Assembly (NCBI RefSeq): GCF_030246945.1
Contig: NZ_CP126742.1
Location: 930,001 to 994,000, forward strand
Origin: Microbacterium sp. zg-Y1090
Lineage (GTDB): Bacteria; Actinomycetota; Actinomycetes; Actinomycetales; Microbacteriaceae
Length of the DNA stretch: 64,000 nucleotides
Direction of reading: 5' to 3'
This document shows, in pieces, positions 1 through 8,806 of the stretch; the first letter of the stretch is position 1; each line of letters begins with the position of its first letter. Position numbers and translations under genes: made by a program. The notes under the pieces were generated by a model. It did not search any database. It worked only from the letters and a program-made list of their open reading frames with translations, and was not told the DNA's origin.

Positions 1-1233
1 GATGGGACTGTCCCCCGACGTGCGGTACAGCGTCTGCTTGATCGCGAGGACGTGCGGGTCTTTCGCGGCCTGCTCGAGGAACGCCTGCACGCTCGTGGTG
101 AACGACTCGTACGGATGGTGCACCAGCACGTCGCCCTTGCGGATGGCGGCGAACAGGTCGGCACGGCCGTTCTGCTCGGCCGGCTGGAACGGCAGCGCAG
201 TCACCGGCACGTGCGGCGGGAAGTGCAGGTCGGGCCGGTCGATGCGGGCGAGGTCGAACAATCCGCGCAGATCGAGCGGGCCGGGGAGGCGGTAGACCTC
301 CTGCTGCGTGATGTCGAGCTCGTTGATCAGCAGGTCGAGGGTGAGGTCGTCCATGTCGTCGCCGACCTCGAGTCGGATCGGCGGCCCGAAACGGCGGCGC
401 AGCAGCTCGGCCTCGAGCGCCTGGATGAGGTTCTCCGTCTCGTCCTCTTCGATCACGACGTCTTCGTTGCGGGTGAGGCGGAAGGCGTGGTGGTCGAGGA
501 TCTCCATTCCGGGGAAGAGGTCCTTGAGATTGTGCGCGATGAGGTCTTCCAAGGGCAGATAGCGCACGGTGCGCCCGTCGGCGCGCACCTGCACGAACCG
601 CGGCAGCATCGGCGGCACCTTCAGTCGCGCGAACTCCTGGCGCCCGGTGCGGGCGTTGCGGATGCGGATGGCCAGGTTCAGCGACAGCCCCGAGATGTAG
701 GGGAAGGGGTGGGCCGGGTCCACCGCCAGCGGCATGAGAACGGGGAACACCTGTCCCTGGAAATAGTCGTAGAGCTGCGTGCGCTCCCCGTCGCTGAGCT
801 CGTGCCACGACACGATGTCGATGCCGGCGTCGGCGAGGGCGGGGCGCACCAGCGTCGTCCACGCGTCGGCGTGCCGCAGCTGCAGCGCATGGGCCTCGGC
901 GGAGATGTCGGCGAGCACGTCCTGCGGGGCGCGGCCGACGTTGGTCGGCACGGCGAGGCCGGTGATGATGCGGCGTTTGAGGCCGGCGACGCGCACCATG
1001 AAGAACTCGTCGAGGTTGCTGGCGAAGATCGCGAGGAAGTTGGCGCGCTCCAGCACGGGCAGCGACGGATCCTCCGCGAGCTCGAGGACCCGCCGGTTGA
1101 ACGCGAGCCAGCTGATCTCGCGGTCCTGGTAGCGGTTCTCGGGCAGTTGCGCGTCGTGCGTCTCGACGACCTGGTCGAAGTCGTCGTCGTCGGCGTCGCC
1201 CAGACCGGTGTCGAGTGCCTCGGTGTGGATCAT
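1..1233 (-). CDS. ppk1: Polyphosphate kinase 1, partial at the window edge
   Basis: Polyphosphate kinase reversibly transfers the gamma phosphate of ATP onto polyphosphate. The minus strand translates without a stop for 411 codons from the ATG at 1231-1233 to base 1. Near residues 31-75 it has the PPK1 N-terminal pattern ([16 protein letters not shown], then [16 protein letters not shown]), and near the truncated end it has the hallmark VHHPYESF followed by [15 protein letters not shown]. The catalytic histidines lie beyond the edge, so the C-terminal domains cannot be judged. An Asp-rich stretch at residues 13-18 precedes the first domain. The GlnR-like regulator begins 53 bases upstream on the same strand, which suggests co-transcription. 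Confidence 0.95.
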   Translation of the reverse strand, partial: MIHTEALDTGLGDADDDDFDQVVETHDAQLPENRYQDREISWLAFNRRVLELAEDPSLPVLERANFLAIFASNLDEFFMVRVAGLKRRIITGLAVPTNVGRAPQDVLADISAEAHALQLRHADAWTTLVRPALADAGIDIVSWHELSDGERTQLYDYFQGQVFPVLMPLAVDPAHPFPYISGLSLNLAIRIRNARTGRQEFARLKVPPMLPRFVQVRADGRTVRYLPLEDLIAHNLKDLFPGMEILDHHAFRLTRNEDVVIEEDETENLIQALEAELLRRRFGPPIRLEVGDDMDDLTLDLLINELDITQQEVYRLPGPLDLRGLFDLARIDRPDLHFPPHVPVTALPFQPAEQNGRADLFAAIRKGDVLVHHPYESFTTSVQAFLEQAAKDPHVLAIKQTLYRTSGDSPI

Positions 1234-1286
1234 CTGCCCATCATTGCAGGGCTGACGCAGCAGGGGAGAGCGGATGCCGCGGCGGG

Positions 1287-1985
1287 TCAGGCCTGCGAGC
1301 GCTCGCGCGGTGCGGGCACCTGGTCGTCCTCGTACACGTTGAAGCGGTAGCCCACGTTGCGCACGGTGCCGATGAGCTGCTCGAGGTCGCCGAGCTTGGC
1401 GCGCAGGCGTCGCACGTGCACGTCGACCGTGCGCGTGCCGCCGAAGTAGTCGTAGCCCCAGACCTCGCTCAACAGCTGCTCTCGCGTGAACACCCGAGAG
1501 GGGTGCGTGGCGAAGAAGTGCAGCAGCTGGAACTCCTTGTAGGTGAGGTCGAGCGGCTTGCCGTGCACCTTCGCCGAATACGACGACTCGTCGATCGTGA
1601 TGCCGGAGGTCTGGATGCGGGTGGACGTCTGCTCCGCCGACTGGCGGCCGACGGCCAGTCGCACGCGGGCGTCGACCTCGGCGGGGCCCGCGTTGACGAG
1701 GATGACGTCGTCGATGCCCCAGTCGGTCGAGACCGCGGTAAGGCCGCCCTCGGTGACGACCAGCACCAGCGGCGCGTCGAGGCCGGTGGTCGTGAGGATC
1801 TTGCACAGCGACTTCGCGCCCACCAGGTCGGTGCGCGCATCGATGAAGATCACGTCGGCGCTGGGAGCGTTGACGAGCTGGGCGGGTTCGGCCGGGATCT
1901 GTCGCACACGATGGCTCAGCAGTTCGAGCGCGGGCAGTACCGGAACGCCGCCTGGCGCGGAGCTCAGAACGAGAAGCTGGGCCAC
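1287..1985 (-). CDS. GlnR-like atypical response regulator (winged helix)
   Basis: A 232-residue OmpR-type regulator with a receiver domain (about 1-120) and a DNA-binding winged helix (about 135-225, with [12 protein letters not shown] and [15 protein letters not shown]). The receiver keeps an Asp at residue 49 but has VNAGPAEV where typical receivers carry Lys-Pro. GlnR, the global nitrogen regulator of actinobacteria, has the same feature and works without a cognate kinase. The stretch [19 protein letters not shown] also looks like GlnR. The GTG at 1985 is chosen because GGGGAGG lies 8 bases before it; a longer frame to 2060 has no such site. The gene runs into ppk1. A GlnR-like assignment is likely, but the target regulon cannot be read here. 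Confidence 0.8.
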   Translation of the reverse strand: MAQLLVLSSAPGGVPVLPALELLSHRVRQIPAEPAQLVNAPSADVIFIDARTDLVGAKSLCKILTTTGLDAPLVLVVTEGGLTAVSTDWGIDDVILVNAGPAEVDARVRLAVGRQSAEQTSTRIQTSGITIDESSYSAKVHGKPLDLTYKEFQLLHFFATHPSRVFTREQLLSEVWGYDYFGGTRTVDVHVRRLRAKLGDLEQLIGTVRNVGYRFNVYEDDQVPAPRERSQA

Positions 1986-2100
1986 GTGAGGATCCTCCCC
2001 GAGCGCGGCGGGCCGCGTCGTGTCCCCCATCCTAGAGCGCACGCGGAGCGGTCTTGGCACCGCTCCCGCCGTTGTTGCGACAGTGCGTCACAATAGAGAC

Positions 2101-2391
2101 ATGACCATTCCCGAGCTCGCACCCCGGCGCACGTTCGGCGGCATCATCGCCGTGTGGGTCGTCGCGGCCCTCGCCGCGGTGGCCATCGGGATCTTCGCCC
2201 CGGCGGAGTGGCGGGCACCCTGGGTGACGGTGGCGCTGGGGGGATGCCTCGTCCTCTCGTTCGCCGTGCAGCTGGCATCCGGACGCTCGCAGCGGTTCAC
2301 CGAGCGCATGGCGGCGAGCATCCTGGGGTCGCTCCTGGTGATGGGTGTCATCGGGTTCGGATTCGGGCTGGCGAGCCTCGTTCCGGCGTAG
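2101..2391 (+). CDS. Small three-helix membrane protein, unknown function
   Basis: The product has 96 residues and three hydrophobic segments, at about 13-34, 40-59 and 71-94, separated by short charged loops. ATG 2101 is used because the first helix starts shortly after it and an extended frame would add only a basic, non-membrane tail. No family is recognised. The next gene is another tiny membrane protein 10 bases downstream, so the two probably share a transcript. It diverges from the GlnR-like gene. Confidence 0.7.
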   Translation: MTIPELAPRRTFGGIIAVWVVAALAAVAIGIFAPAEWRAPWVTVALGGCLVLSFAVQLASGRSQRFTERMAASILGSLLVMGVIGFGFGLASLVPA

Positions 2392-2401
2392 AGTGAGGGT
2401 C

Positions 2402-2515
2402 ATGGATCTTTTCGCCCTCGAGATGTTCTTCATCGGCCTGCTGGGGCTGGCCGGACTCTCCATCGCGTTCATCTCCGCCGTCGTGGTCAAGAACCTCTAC
2501 CGCGGCCAGCGCTGA
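2402..2515 (+). CDS. 37-residue single-pass membrane microprotein
   Basis: ATG 2402 to TGA 2515 encodes 37 residues. An acidic start (MDLFALE) is followed by one hydrophobic helix over about residues 8-29 and a basic end (KNLYRGQR), the usual charge pattern of a small N-out, C-in membrane protein. It is packed between genes on the same strand, 10 bases after the previous stop and 10 bases before the next GTG, which argues that it is translated. No function can be assigned. Confidence 0.55.
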   Translation: MDLFALEMFFIGLLGLAGLSIAFISAVVVKNLYRGQR

Positions 2516-2525
2516 CGGCACTGAC

Positions 2526-3125
2526 GTGATCGAGCTGCCGACCGATCTGCCCGCCGACCTGGTGCCGCTGTCGTGGCTGCTGGGGGTCTGGGAGGGCACC
2601 GGCGTCATCGATTACGAAGACGGCGAGGGGCGCCGCTTCGAGGGTGAGTTCGCGCACCGCGTGAGCTTCAGCCACGACGGGGGCGACTACCTCAACTACA
2701 CCGGGCACGCGCACATGCTGGCCGATCCGCAGACCCCACTCGTCGCCGAGACCGGATTCTGGCGGCTGGCCCGTGCCGCCACCGATGTCGACGCCGGTCC
2801 GGGGCTGCTCCCCGCCGTCGCCGAGCCGGTGAACCGCACCGCCGACGACGTCGAGGCGCTGCGCACCGCCGAGGGCGGCTTCGAGATCGAGGTCGCACTC
2901 GTGCACTCCGACGGGGTCAGCGAGATCTACGTGGGTCAGGTGCGGGGGCCGCGCATCGACATCGCGACCGACGCCGTGATGCGCTCCGCATCCGCCAAGC
3001 CGTACGCCGCCGCGACCCGCATGTACGGTCTCGTCGACAACCACCTGCTGTGGGCCTGGGACATCGCCGCCCTCGGGGCACCGCTCGCCTCGCACGCGTC
3101 GGCGCGACTGGCGCGGGTGCAGTGA
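2526..3125 (+). CDS. Nitrobindin-like FABP-fold heme-binding protein
   Basis: A 199-residue protein with the nitrobindin signature near its start (LLGVWEGTG, i.e. GxWxGxG), FSHDGGDYLNYTG, and ETGFWRLAR further in. Nitrobindins are ten-stranded beta-barrels that bind ferric heme and react with NO or peroxynitrite; actinobacterial members are often listed as 'FABP family'. The family usually has about 160-200 residues, so the length fits. The GTG start follows the microprotein by 10 bases, and the stop overlaps the next ATG by one base. Heme binding is inferred from the family and was not checked residue by residue. Confidence 0.8.
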   Translation: MIELPTDLPADLVPLSWLLGVWEGTGVIDYEDGEGRRFEGEFAHRVSFSHDGGDYLNYTGHAHMLADPQTPLVAETGFWRLARAATDVDAGPGLLPAVAEPVNRTADDVEALRTAEGGFEIEVALVHSDGVSEIYVGQVRGPRIDIATDAVMRSASAKPYAAATRMYGLVDNHLLWAWDIAALGAPLASHASARLARVQ

Positions 3126-4270
3126 TGACCGACCGCACCCCGATCGACTCCGGCACGACCGACGCCACGGCGACCACCACGTCCGCCGCCGACCCCTTCG
3201 CCGCCGTGCCCGCCGCGGTCGTCGACGACGGGATGCTGCTGCACCTCGGCGCCCCGTCGGCCGAGCAGCGCGCCCTCGCCACCGGCACCGCCGTCGCCCC
3301 GCTCGGCGACCGCACCGTGCTCGCCGTCACCGGCGAGGACCGCCTGTCGTGGCTGGACTCGCTGTCGTCGCAGGCGCTGAAGGGCCTGGCCGCCGGCGCG
3401 AGCACCGAGCTGCTGATCCTCGACCCTCGGGGGCATGTCGAGCACGCCGCGGCCGTCGTCGATGACGGTGAGACGACGTGGCTGATCGTCGACCGCACCG
3501 GAGCGGAGTCGCTGCTGACCTGGCTCACCCGCATGCGCTTCCGCCTGCGGGTCGCGCCGCGCGACGCCTCGGACGAGGTCGCCGTGGTCGGCGGAACCGC
3601 CGAGGCCATCGCACGCGAGGTCCCCGAGGCCACCGCGGTGTGGACGGACCCGTGGCCCGCCGTCGCCGTCGGCGGCTGGGGCTACGCCCCCGCCGACCCG
3701 CACCCCGGCTTCGACCGCGACTGGAGCGAGGCGATCGTGCCGCGCGCCAGCCTCGACCGGCTCGCCACCGCTGCCCGCGACGGCTCGCTGTCGCTGGCCG
3801 GCACGCTCGCCGCCGATGCGCTGCGCATCGCCGCCTGGCGCCCGCGCGCCTCCGCCGAGGGCGGGGAGCGCACCCTGCCGCACGAGGCCGACTGGCTGCG
3901 CACGGCGGTGCACCTCGACAAGGGCTGCTACCGCGGTCAGGAGACCGTCGCCAAGGTGCACAACCTCGGCCACCCGCCGCGACGCCTCGTGGCGCTGCAG
4001 CTCGACGGCAGCGACGCGCTGCTGCCGTCGCCGGGTGCGGTCGTACGCCGCGACGGCGACGCGGTCGGCGAAGTGACCTCGGTCGCGCGCCACTTCGAGG
4101 AGGGGCCCATCGCCTTGGCGTTCCTCAAGCGGTCGGTTCCGCTCGACGCCGCCCTCACCGTCGACACCGATGAGGGGGCGGTCGCCGCCGCGCAGGAGAC
4201 GATCGTGCCGCCGGATGCCGGAGCCACCGCCGCCATCCCGCGTCTGCCGCGCCTGTCGCGTCGGCGCTGA
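3125..4270 (+). CDS. ygfZ: YgfZ/GcvT-type folate-binding protein
   Basis: This 381-residue protein carries the YgfZ fingerprint K-G-C-Y-x-G-Q-E at residues 266-273 (KGCYRGQETVAK). YgfZ-family proteins are aminomethyltransferase-fold, folate-binding proteins that help maintain Fe-S enzymes. A low-complexity Thr/Ala/Asp-rich segment fills the first 25 residues. ATG 3125 overlaps the stop of the nitrobindin-like gene in TGATG, which implies translational coupling. The pairing of a heme/NO protein with an Fe-S maintenance factor suggests a shared role in redox or nitrosative stress, but that link is inference. Confidence 0.87.
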   Translation: MTDRTPIDSGTTDATATTTSAADPFAAVPAAVVDDGMLLHLGAPSAEQRALATGTAVAPLGDRTVLAVTGEDRLSWLDSLSSQALKGLAAGASTELLILDPRGHVEHAAAVVDDGETTWLIVDRTGAESLLTWLTRMRFRLRVAPRDASDEVAVVGGTAEAIAREVPEATAVWTDPWPAVAVGGWGYAPADPHPGFDRDWSEAIVPRASLDRLATAARDGSLSLAGTLAADALRIAAWRPRASAEGGERTLPHEADWLRTAVHLDKGCYRGQETVAKVHNLGHPPRRLVALQLDGSDALLPSPGAVVRRDGDAVGEVTSVARHFEEGPIALAFLKRSVPLDAALTVDTDEGAVAAAQETIVPPDAGATAAIPRLPRLSRRR

Positions 4271-4286
4271 GGGAGCCGAGCGACCG

Positions 4287-5111
4287 TCAGCGCGGGGCGA
4301 CCGCGGCCCACGGCACGGTGAGCTCGCCCAGGCGCCAGCGTGCCGAGGGGCCGAGCGACCAGCCGGCATCCGTCATCGCCGCCATCGTCGTGCGCCAGCG
4401 GTGCACGGCGCCGAACGGTGACACGACCGCGGCCTGGTGCCACCGCGCGTCGAGCTCGCTCAGCAGGGCGTGCACGCCCTCACCGGGGACGTTGCGGTGG
4501 ATGAGGGCCTTCGGCAGTCGCTCCGCCGCGATCGACGGCTGCTGCAGCGAGGCCAGGTGCAGCGACACCGTGAGCGAGCGGGGCGCGGCATCCGCCCCCA
4601 CCTCGACCCACGTCGAGACGCGGCCGATCTCGTCGCACGTGCCCTCGACGAGGATGCCGCCGGGGGCGAGCCTGCTCGCCATGCGGTCCCATGCCGCCGG
4701 GACGTCGGACTCGCCGTACTGCCGCAGCACGTTGAACGCCCGCACCACGGTCGGCCGGCGCGGGGCGGGCACCTCGAAGCCGCCGCGGGCGAAAGAGACG
4801 CGGGCATCCGGGGAGAAACCGGTGCGGCCCTCGCGCACGTCGGCCAGCTGCGCGGTCGCGCGGGCCACGCGGGCCGGGTCGATCTCGAGGCCGAGCACCG
4901 TCACGTCGGGGCGCAGGCGGGCGAGGCGGGCGTGCAGCTCGAGGGCGGTCACGCCGCTCGCGCCGTAGCCCAGGTCGACCACGAGCGGGTCGACGGGGGC
5001 GGTGCGCAGCGCGCGATGCCGGGCGATCCAGCGGTCGACGCGGCGCAGCCGATTGGTGTTGGTCGTGCCGCGGGTGATCTGCCCGACCGGGGAGGTCGCC
5101 ATACGAACCAT
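4287..5111 (-). CDS. Class I SAM-dependent methyltransferase
   Basis: About 274 residues with a Rossmann SAM site: VVDLGYGASGVTALEL (motif I) then VLGLEIDPARVARA (motif II). Later segments DRMASRLAPGGILVEGTCDEIGR resemble the region after the catalytic strands. The substrate cannot be read. The start is uncertain: ATG 5109-5111 and ATG 5100-5102 are in frame and neither has a strong ribosome site; the longer form is given. The gene converges with ygfZ and diverges from gpmA with about 43 bases between starts. Confidence 0.75.
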   Translation of the reverse strand: MVRMATSPVGQITRGTTNTNRLRRVDRWIARHRALRTAPVDPLVVDLGYGASGVTALELHARLARLRPDVTVLGLEIDPARVARATAQLADVREGRTGFSPDARVSFARGGFEVPAPRRPTVVRAFNVLRQYGESDVPAAWDRMASRLAPGGILVEGTCDEIGRVSTWVEVGADAAPRSLTVSLHLASLQQPSIAAERLPKALIHRNVPGEGVHALLSELDARWHQAAVVSPFGAVHRWRTTMAAMTDAGWSLGPSARWRLGELTVPWAAVAPR

Positions 5112-5154
5112 GATGCCAGGAGTGGGGTGGGAGCCCGCCGAGTAGGATCGGAGC

Positions 5155-5904
5155 ATGACCGAGCCGCACACGCTGATCCTCCTCCGCCACGGGCAGAGCG
5201 AGTGGAACGAGTTGAATCTCTTCACCGGGTGGGTCGATGTCCGCCTGACCGACCAGGGCAAGGCCGAGGCCGAGCGCGGCGGTCGGCTGATGGCCGAGGC
5301 GAACCTGCTTCCCGACGTGCTGCACACCTCCGTGCTCAGCCGCGCCATTCAGACCGCGAACATCGCCCTCGACGCCGCCGACCGCCTCTGGATTCCGGTG
5401 AAGCGCTCCTGGCGCCTCAACGAGCGCCACTACGGCGCGCTGCAGGGCAAGGACAAGGCGCAGACGCTCGCCGAGTTCGGCCAGGAGCAGTTCATGCTGT
5501 GGCGCCGCTCGTTCGACGTGCCGCCGCCGCCCCTGCCCGCCGATGACGAGTTCAGCCAGGCCGGCGACCCGCGCTACGTCGGCATCGACGGCGAGGTCCC
5601 CGCGACCGAGTCGCTCAAGCTCGTGATCGACCGCATGCTGCCGTACTGGCACAGCGACATCATCCCCGACCTGCAGCAGGGCAAGACGGTGCTGGTGACC
5701 GCCCACGGCAACTCGCTGCGCGGCCTGGTGAAGCACCTCGAGGGCATCAGCGACGACGACATCGCGCAGCTGAACATCCCCACCGGCATCCCGCTGGTGT
5801 ACCGCCTCAACGCCGACATGACGCCGGTCGGCCCGGGTGAGTACCTCGACCCCGAGGCCGCCGCCGCCGGCGCCGCCGCCGTGGCCGCACAGGGCAAGAA
5901 GTAA
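5155..5904 (+). CDS. gpmA: 2,3-bisphosphoglycerate-dependent phosphoglycerate mutase
   Basis: Glycolytic enzyme that interconverts 3- and 2-phosphoglycerate in the cytoplasm. The N-terminus has the phosphohistidine motif [10 protein letters not shown] with the acceptor His at residue 12, and the second active-site His lies in TAHGNSLRG at residue 184. [14 protein letters not shown] is the conserved substrate loop. The length of 249 residues is normal for the cofactor-dependent class. A perfect 16-bp hairpin begins 15 bases after the stop and also serves the facing phoU gene. Confidence 0.96.
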   Translation: MTEPHTLILLRHGQSEWNELNLFTGWVDVRLTDQGKAEAERGGRLMAEANLLPDVLHTSVLSRAIQTANIALDAADRLWIPVKRSWRLNERHYGALQGKDKAQTLAEFGQEQFMLWRRSFDVPPPPLPADDEFSQAGDPRYVGIDGEVPATESLKLVIDRMLPYWHSDIIPDLQQGKTVLVTAHGNSLRGLVKHLEGISDDDIAQLNIPTGIPLVYRLNADMTPVGPGEYLDPEAAAAGAAAVAAQGKK

Positions 5905-5919
5905 CCGACAGCAGCAACG

Positions 5920-5955
5920 ACGAGGGGTGGATGCCATGTGGCATCCACCCCTCGT
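5920..5955. terminator. Bidirectional intrinsic terminator between gpmA and phoU
   Basis: Arms 5920-5935 and 5940-5955 form a perfect 16-bp stem with the four-base loop ATGT. It sits exactly between two convergent stops, so it can end both transcripts. There is no long T run, as is usual in high-GC actinobacteria. The stem contains the GGATGCC/GGCATCC word that is frequent across the window. Confidence 0.8.
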
Positions 5956-5967
5956 GTCGTTGCGGGA

Positions 5968-6654
5968 TCAGCTGTTCGGCTGCGTGCGCAGGAGGCCCAG
6001 CATCTCGGGGTCGGCGGTCCAGTCGCCGGTCGCGAGGTAGAGCACCTTCTTCGCCACCGACTCGGCGTGGTCGGCGAAGCGCTCGTGGTAGCGGCTGGCG
6101 AGCGTGGCATCCACGGTCGCTGCGGCCTCACCCTGCCAGTTGTCGCTGAGCACCTTCTCGAACACCGAGATGTGCAGGTCGTCGAGCTTGTCCTCGGCGA
6201 CGCGGATCTTCTCCGTCAGAGCCAGGTCCTCGGTGCGCAGCAGCTCGGTGAGCAGGCGCGCGACCTCGACGTCGAGCTCACCCATCTTGGTGAACGTGTT
6301 CTTCAGTCCGCGGGGGATGGCGCGCTCGGGGAAACGCATGCGGGTGAGCTGGGCGATGTGCTCGGCGATGTCGCCCATGCGCTCGAGCGACGCCGACACG
6401 CGCAGCGCGGCGACCACGATGCGCAGGTCGCGGGCCACCGGCTGCTGGCGGGCGAGGATCTGGATGGCGAGCTCGTCGAGCTCGATGGCCTTGTCATCGA
6501 TGACCTGGTCGGCTTCGATGACCTCTTCGGCCAGAGCGACGTCGCTGGTGCCGAAGGCACGGGTGGCCTTGTCGATGGCGATCGTGACGAGCTCGGCGAT
6601 CTCGACGAGCCGCCCCTGCACGTCTTCGAGGGACTGGTGGAACACTTCGCGCAT
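5968..6654 (-). CDS. phoU: Phosphate signalling protein PhoU
   Basis: The 228-residue protein has two PhoU helical repeats, each with the E/DxxxD metal-binding pattern (ADQVIDDKAIELDELAIQ near residues 48-65 and AEDKLDDLHISVF in the second half). PhoU links the Pst phosphate transporter to the phosphate-sensing histidine kinase and keeps the response off when phosphate is plentiful. The start ATG 6652-6654 is preceded by GGAAGGAAGG. It is transcribed away from senX3-regX3, as in other actinobacteria, so the three genes form one phosphate-control unit. Confidence 0.95.
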   Translation of the reverse strand: MREVFHQSLEDVQGRLVEIAELVTIAIDKATRAFGTSDVALAEEVIEADQVIDDKAIELDELAIQILARQQPVARDLRIVVAALRVSASLERMGDIAEHIAQLTRMRFPERAIPRGLKNTFTKMGELDVEVARLLTELLRTEDLALTEKIRVAEDKLDDLHISVFEKVLSDNWQGEAAATVDATLASRYHERFADHAESVAKKVLYLATGDWTADPEMLGLLRTQPNS

Positions 6655-6736
6655 GGGGGTACCTTCCTTCCGCGGGCACAGCACCGCTTCGACCTCGCGG
6701 CGGGGCGTGCGTTCGCGAGCTTGGCGATTCTCGTCG

Positions 6737-6755
6737 GCGAAGGTTAACGAACGGT
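6737..6755. promoter_or_regulatory. Possible PHO box between phoU and senX3
   Basis: On the minus strand the sequence GTTCGTTAACCTTCGCC contains imperfect repeats resembling the GTTnACC half-sites bound by RegX3/PhoP in actinobacteria. It lies in the 188-base divergent spacer, where an autoregulatory site would be expected. The match is imperfect and rests on position as much as on sequence. Confidence 0.3.
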
Positions 6756-6842
6756 GCCGCCGGAGTGAATAGTATCCCGCGGGGCGCCGTGGCGGCCGGA
6801 TTCCGAGCATGTGCGCGGCTGCGCCCCGTCTACGCTGGACAC

Positions 6843-8054
6843 ATGGATTCGCTGCAGCTGGCGCTGCTGTCCTTGCTGGTCGGGATGTTCGTCGGCGTCT
6901 CCGTGGCGCTGCTGATCACCCTCGCACTGCGCGCCCGCGACCGTGCCCTCGCCGCGGATTCCTCGCACCTGCCCGACGGCCTGCACGCGGTGCTCGGCGG
7001 CATGGACGATGCGGCCGTCGTCGTCGATGCGTCGTCGACCGTGGTGGCGTCGTCGTCGGCGGCGGAGCTGTTCGGCATGCACGAGGGAGAGGTGCTCCCG
7101 AGCGTCGAGCTGCGCACGCTGGCGCGCACGGCGCGCACGAACGGCCGGCCCGCGACCGACACGCTGCGGCTGGGACGCACCACCACCCTCGCCCCCACCC
7201 GTCTGGTCACCGCCCGCGCGAGCGCCGTCACGCCGCGCCTGGTGCTGCTGGTGGTGCGCGACATCACCGAGCGCGAGCGGGTCGAGGAGATGCGCCGCGA
7301 CTTCGTCACCAACACCAGCCATGAGCTGAAGACCCCTGTGGGCGCGGTCATGTTGCTGTCGGAGGCGATCGAGTCCGCCGCCGACGACCCCGCCCAGGTG
7401 CGCTCCTTCGCCGGCAGACTGCATGCCGAGGCGGCGCGGCTCGGCCAGCTGACCGGTCGCATCATGAGCCTGTCGCGCCTGCAGGCCGCCGACGAGCTGA
7501 GCGAGGTGCGCGACCTCTCCGTCGACCAGATCGTCGCGGCCGCCATCGAGGCGCACCTGACGCAGGCGGATGCCGCGGCGGTCGAGGTCGTGCGCGGCGG
7601 CGACCGCGGGCTGCACGTGCGCGGCGACATGCAGATCCTCAGCGAGGCGGTCGGCAACCTGGTCTCGAACGCCATCGCCTACTCCCCGTCGGGGTCGCGG
7701 GTGGGGGTGGGGGTCAAGCGCGTCGGCGACGTGGTGGAGATCGCCGTCACCGACCGTGGCATCGGCATTCCCGAGGGGGAGCAGCAGCGCGTGTTCGAGC
7801 GGTTCTACCGTGCCGACCAGGCGCGGTCACGCAGCACCGGCGGCACGGGGCTGGGGCTGGCGATCGTGAAGCACGCCGTGCAGCGCCACGGCGGCGAGGT
7901 GCGGCTGTGGTCCCAGCCGGGGCGCGGATCGACGTTCACCGTGCGGCTGCCGCTGGCCGCCACTCCCGCCGCCGAGGGGCAGCCGCGCAAGAAGAAGGCC
8001 CGCACCCAGAGCGGACGCCCCGCCACCGCCCTCTCGAACGGAGACCCCCGATGA
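6843..8054 (+). CDS. senX3: SenX3-type phosphate-sensing histidine kinase
   Basis: A 403-residue membrane kinase. One strong N-terminal helix (about 5-29) is followed by a PAS-like domain (about 45-140), the DHp helix with NTSHELKTP (phospho-acceptor His 160), and an ATPase domain with N box (GNLVSNAIAYSP), DRGIGIP and GTGLGL motifs. The C-terminus ends in a basic tail. ATG 6843 is chosen because the membrane helix starts right after it. The gene overlaps regX3 by four bases (ATGA). It is the PhoR/SenX3 partner of RegX3 and PhoU. Confidence 0.92.
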   Translation: MDSLQLALLSLLVGMFVGVSVALLITLALRARDRALAADSSHLPDGLHAVLGGMDDAAVVVDASSTVVASSSAAELFGMHEGEVLPSVELRTLARTARTNGRPATDTLRLGRTTTLAPTRLVTARASAVTPRLVLLVVRDITERERVEEMRRDFVTNTSHELKTPVGAVMLLSEAIESAADDPAQVRSFAGRLHAEAARLGQLTGRIMSLSRLQAADELSEVRDLSVDQIVAAAIEAHLTQADAAAVEVVRGGDRGLHVRGDMQILSEAVGNLVSNAIAYSPSGSRVGVGVKRVGDVVEIAVTDRGIGIPEGEQQRVFERFYRADQARSRSTGGTGLGLAIVKHAVQRHGGEVRLWSQPGRGSTFTVRLPLAATPAAEGQPRKKKARTQSGRPATALSNGDPR

Positions 8055-8734
8055 CCCGCGTGCTGATCGTCGAGGACGAGCCCGATCTCGCAGACCCGCT
8101 GGCCTACCTGCTGCGCCGGGAGGGGTTCGAGGTGCAGATCGCCGAGGACGGCCCCACGGCGCTGCGGATGTTCGATTCGGCCGGCGCCGACATCATCCTG
8201 CTCGACCTCATGCTGCCGGGGATGCAGGGCACCGAGGTGTGCCGCCAGATCCGGATGACGTCATCGGTGCCGATCATCATGCTGACCGCGAAGGACTCCG
8301 AGGTCGACATCGTCGTGGGGCTCGAGCTCGGGGCGGACGACTACGTCACCAAGCCCTATTCATCCCGCCAGCTGCTCGCCCGCATGCGCGCGGTGCTGCG
8401 TCGCAGCGCGCCCGCGGGGGACGACCTCGAGGAGCGCGTGCTCACCGGTGGCCGGGTGACCCTCGACATCGATCGGCACGCCGTGGCGGTCGACGGCACC
8501 GAGATCAACATGCCGCTGAAGGAGTTCGAGCTGCTCGAGCTGCTGATGCGCAACGCCGGGCGCGTGCTCACCCGCGGGCAGCTCATCGACCGCGTGTGGG
8601 GCAGCGACTATTTCGGCGACACGAAGACCCTCGACGTGCACATCAAGCGCATCCGCTCCCGCATCGAGGAGAACCCGAGCGAGCCGGTCATGCTGGTGAC
8701 GGTACGCGGCCTCGGCTACCGCTTCGAAGGCTGA
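8051..8734 (+). CDS. regX3: RegX3-type phosphate response regulator
   Basis: A 227-residue OmpR-family regulator. The receiver has the acidic pair at residues 9-10, the phospho-acceptor Asp 52 (LLDLMLPG) and Lys 101 (TKPYS). The C-terminal winged helix shows LKEFELLELLMRNAG and TLDVHIKRIRSRIE. Its ATG overlaps the senX3 stop, so translation is coupled. In actinobacteria this regulator activates pst and other phosphate-starvation genes. Confidence 0.94.
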   Translation: MTRVLIVEDEPDLADPLAYLLRREGFEVQIAEDGPTALRMFDSAGADIILLDLMLPGMQGTEVCRQIRMTSSVPIIMLTAKDSEVDIVVGLELGADDYVTKPYSSRQLLARMRAVLRRSAPAGDDLEERVLTGGRVTLDIDRHAVAVDGTEINMPLKEFELLELLMRNAGRVLTRGQLIDRVWGSDYFGDTKTLDVHIKRIRSRIEENPSEPVMLVTVRGLGYRFEG

Positions 8735-8743
8735 ACGCGCCGC

Positions 8744-8793
8744 ACACGCCGAAGCCCGGCCGAGGGACGATCCTCGGCCGGGCTTCGGCGTGT
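8744..8793. terminator. Strong hairpin terminator after regX3
   Basis: Arms 8744-8765 and 8772-8793 are a perfect 22-bp inverted repeat with loop GACGAT. It starts 9 bases after the regX3 stop and ends 13 bases before the convergent lipoprotein stop, so it can act in both directions. Confidence 0.85.
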
Positions 8794-8806
8794 CTCGGGG
8801 AGTGCG

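Noticed and set aside
52..1350. A 432-codon plus-strand frame over the ppk1 region
   Set aside because: The minus strand encodes PPK1 without doubt, and the plus frame has no recognisable protein pattern.
2088..2351. Minus-strand frame opposite the small membrane protein
   Set aside because: Composition is non-membrane and Arg/Thr-rich with no start signal; the plus strand gives a clean three-helix protein.
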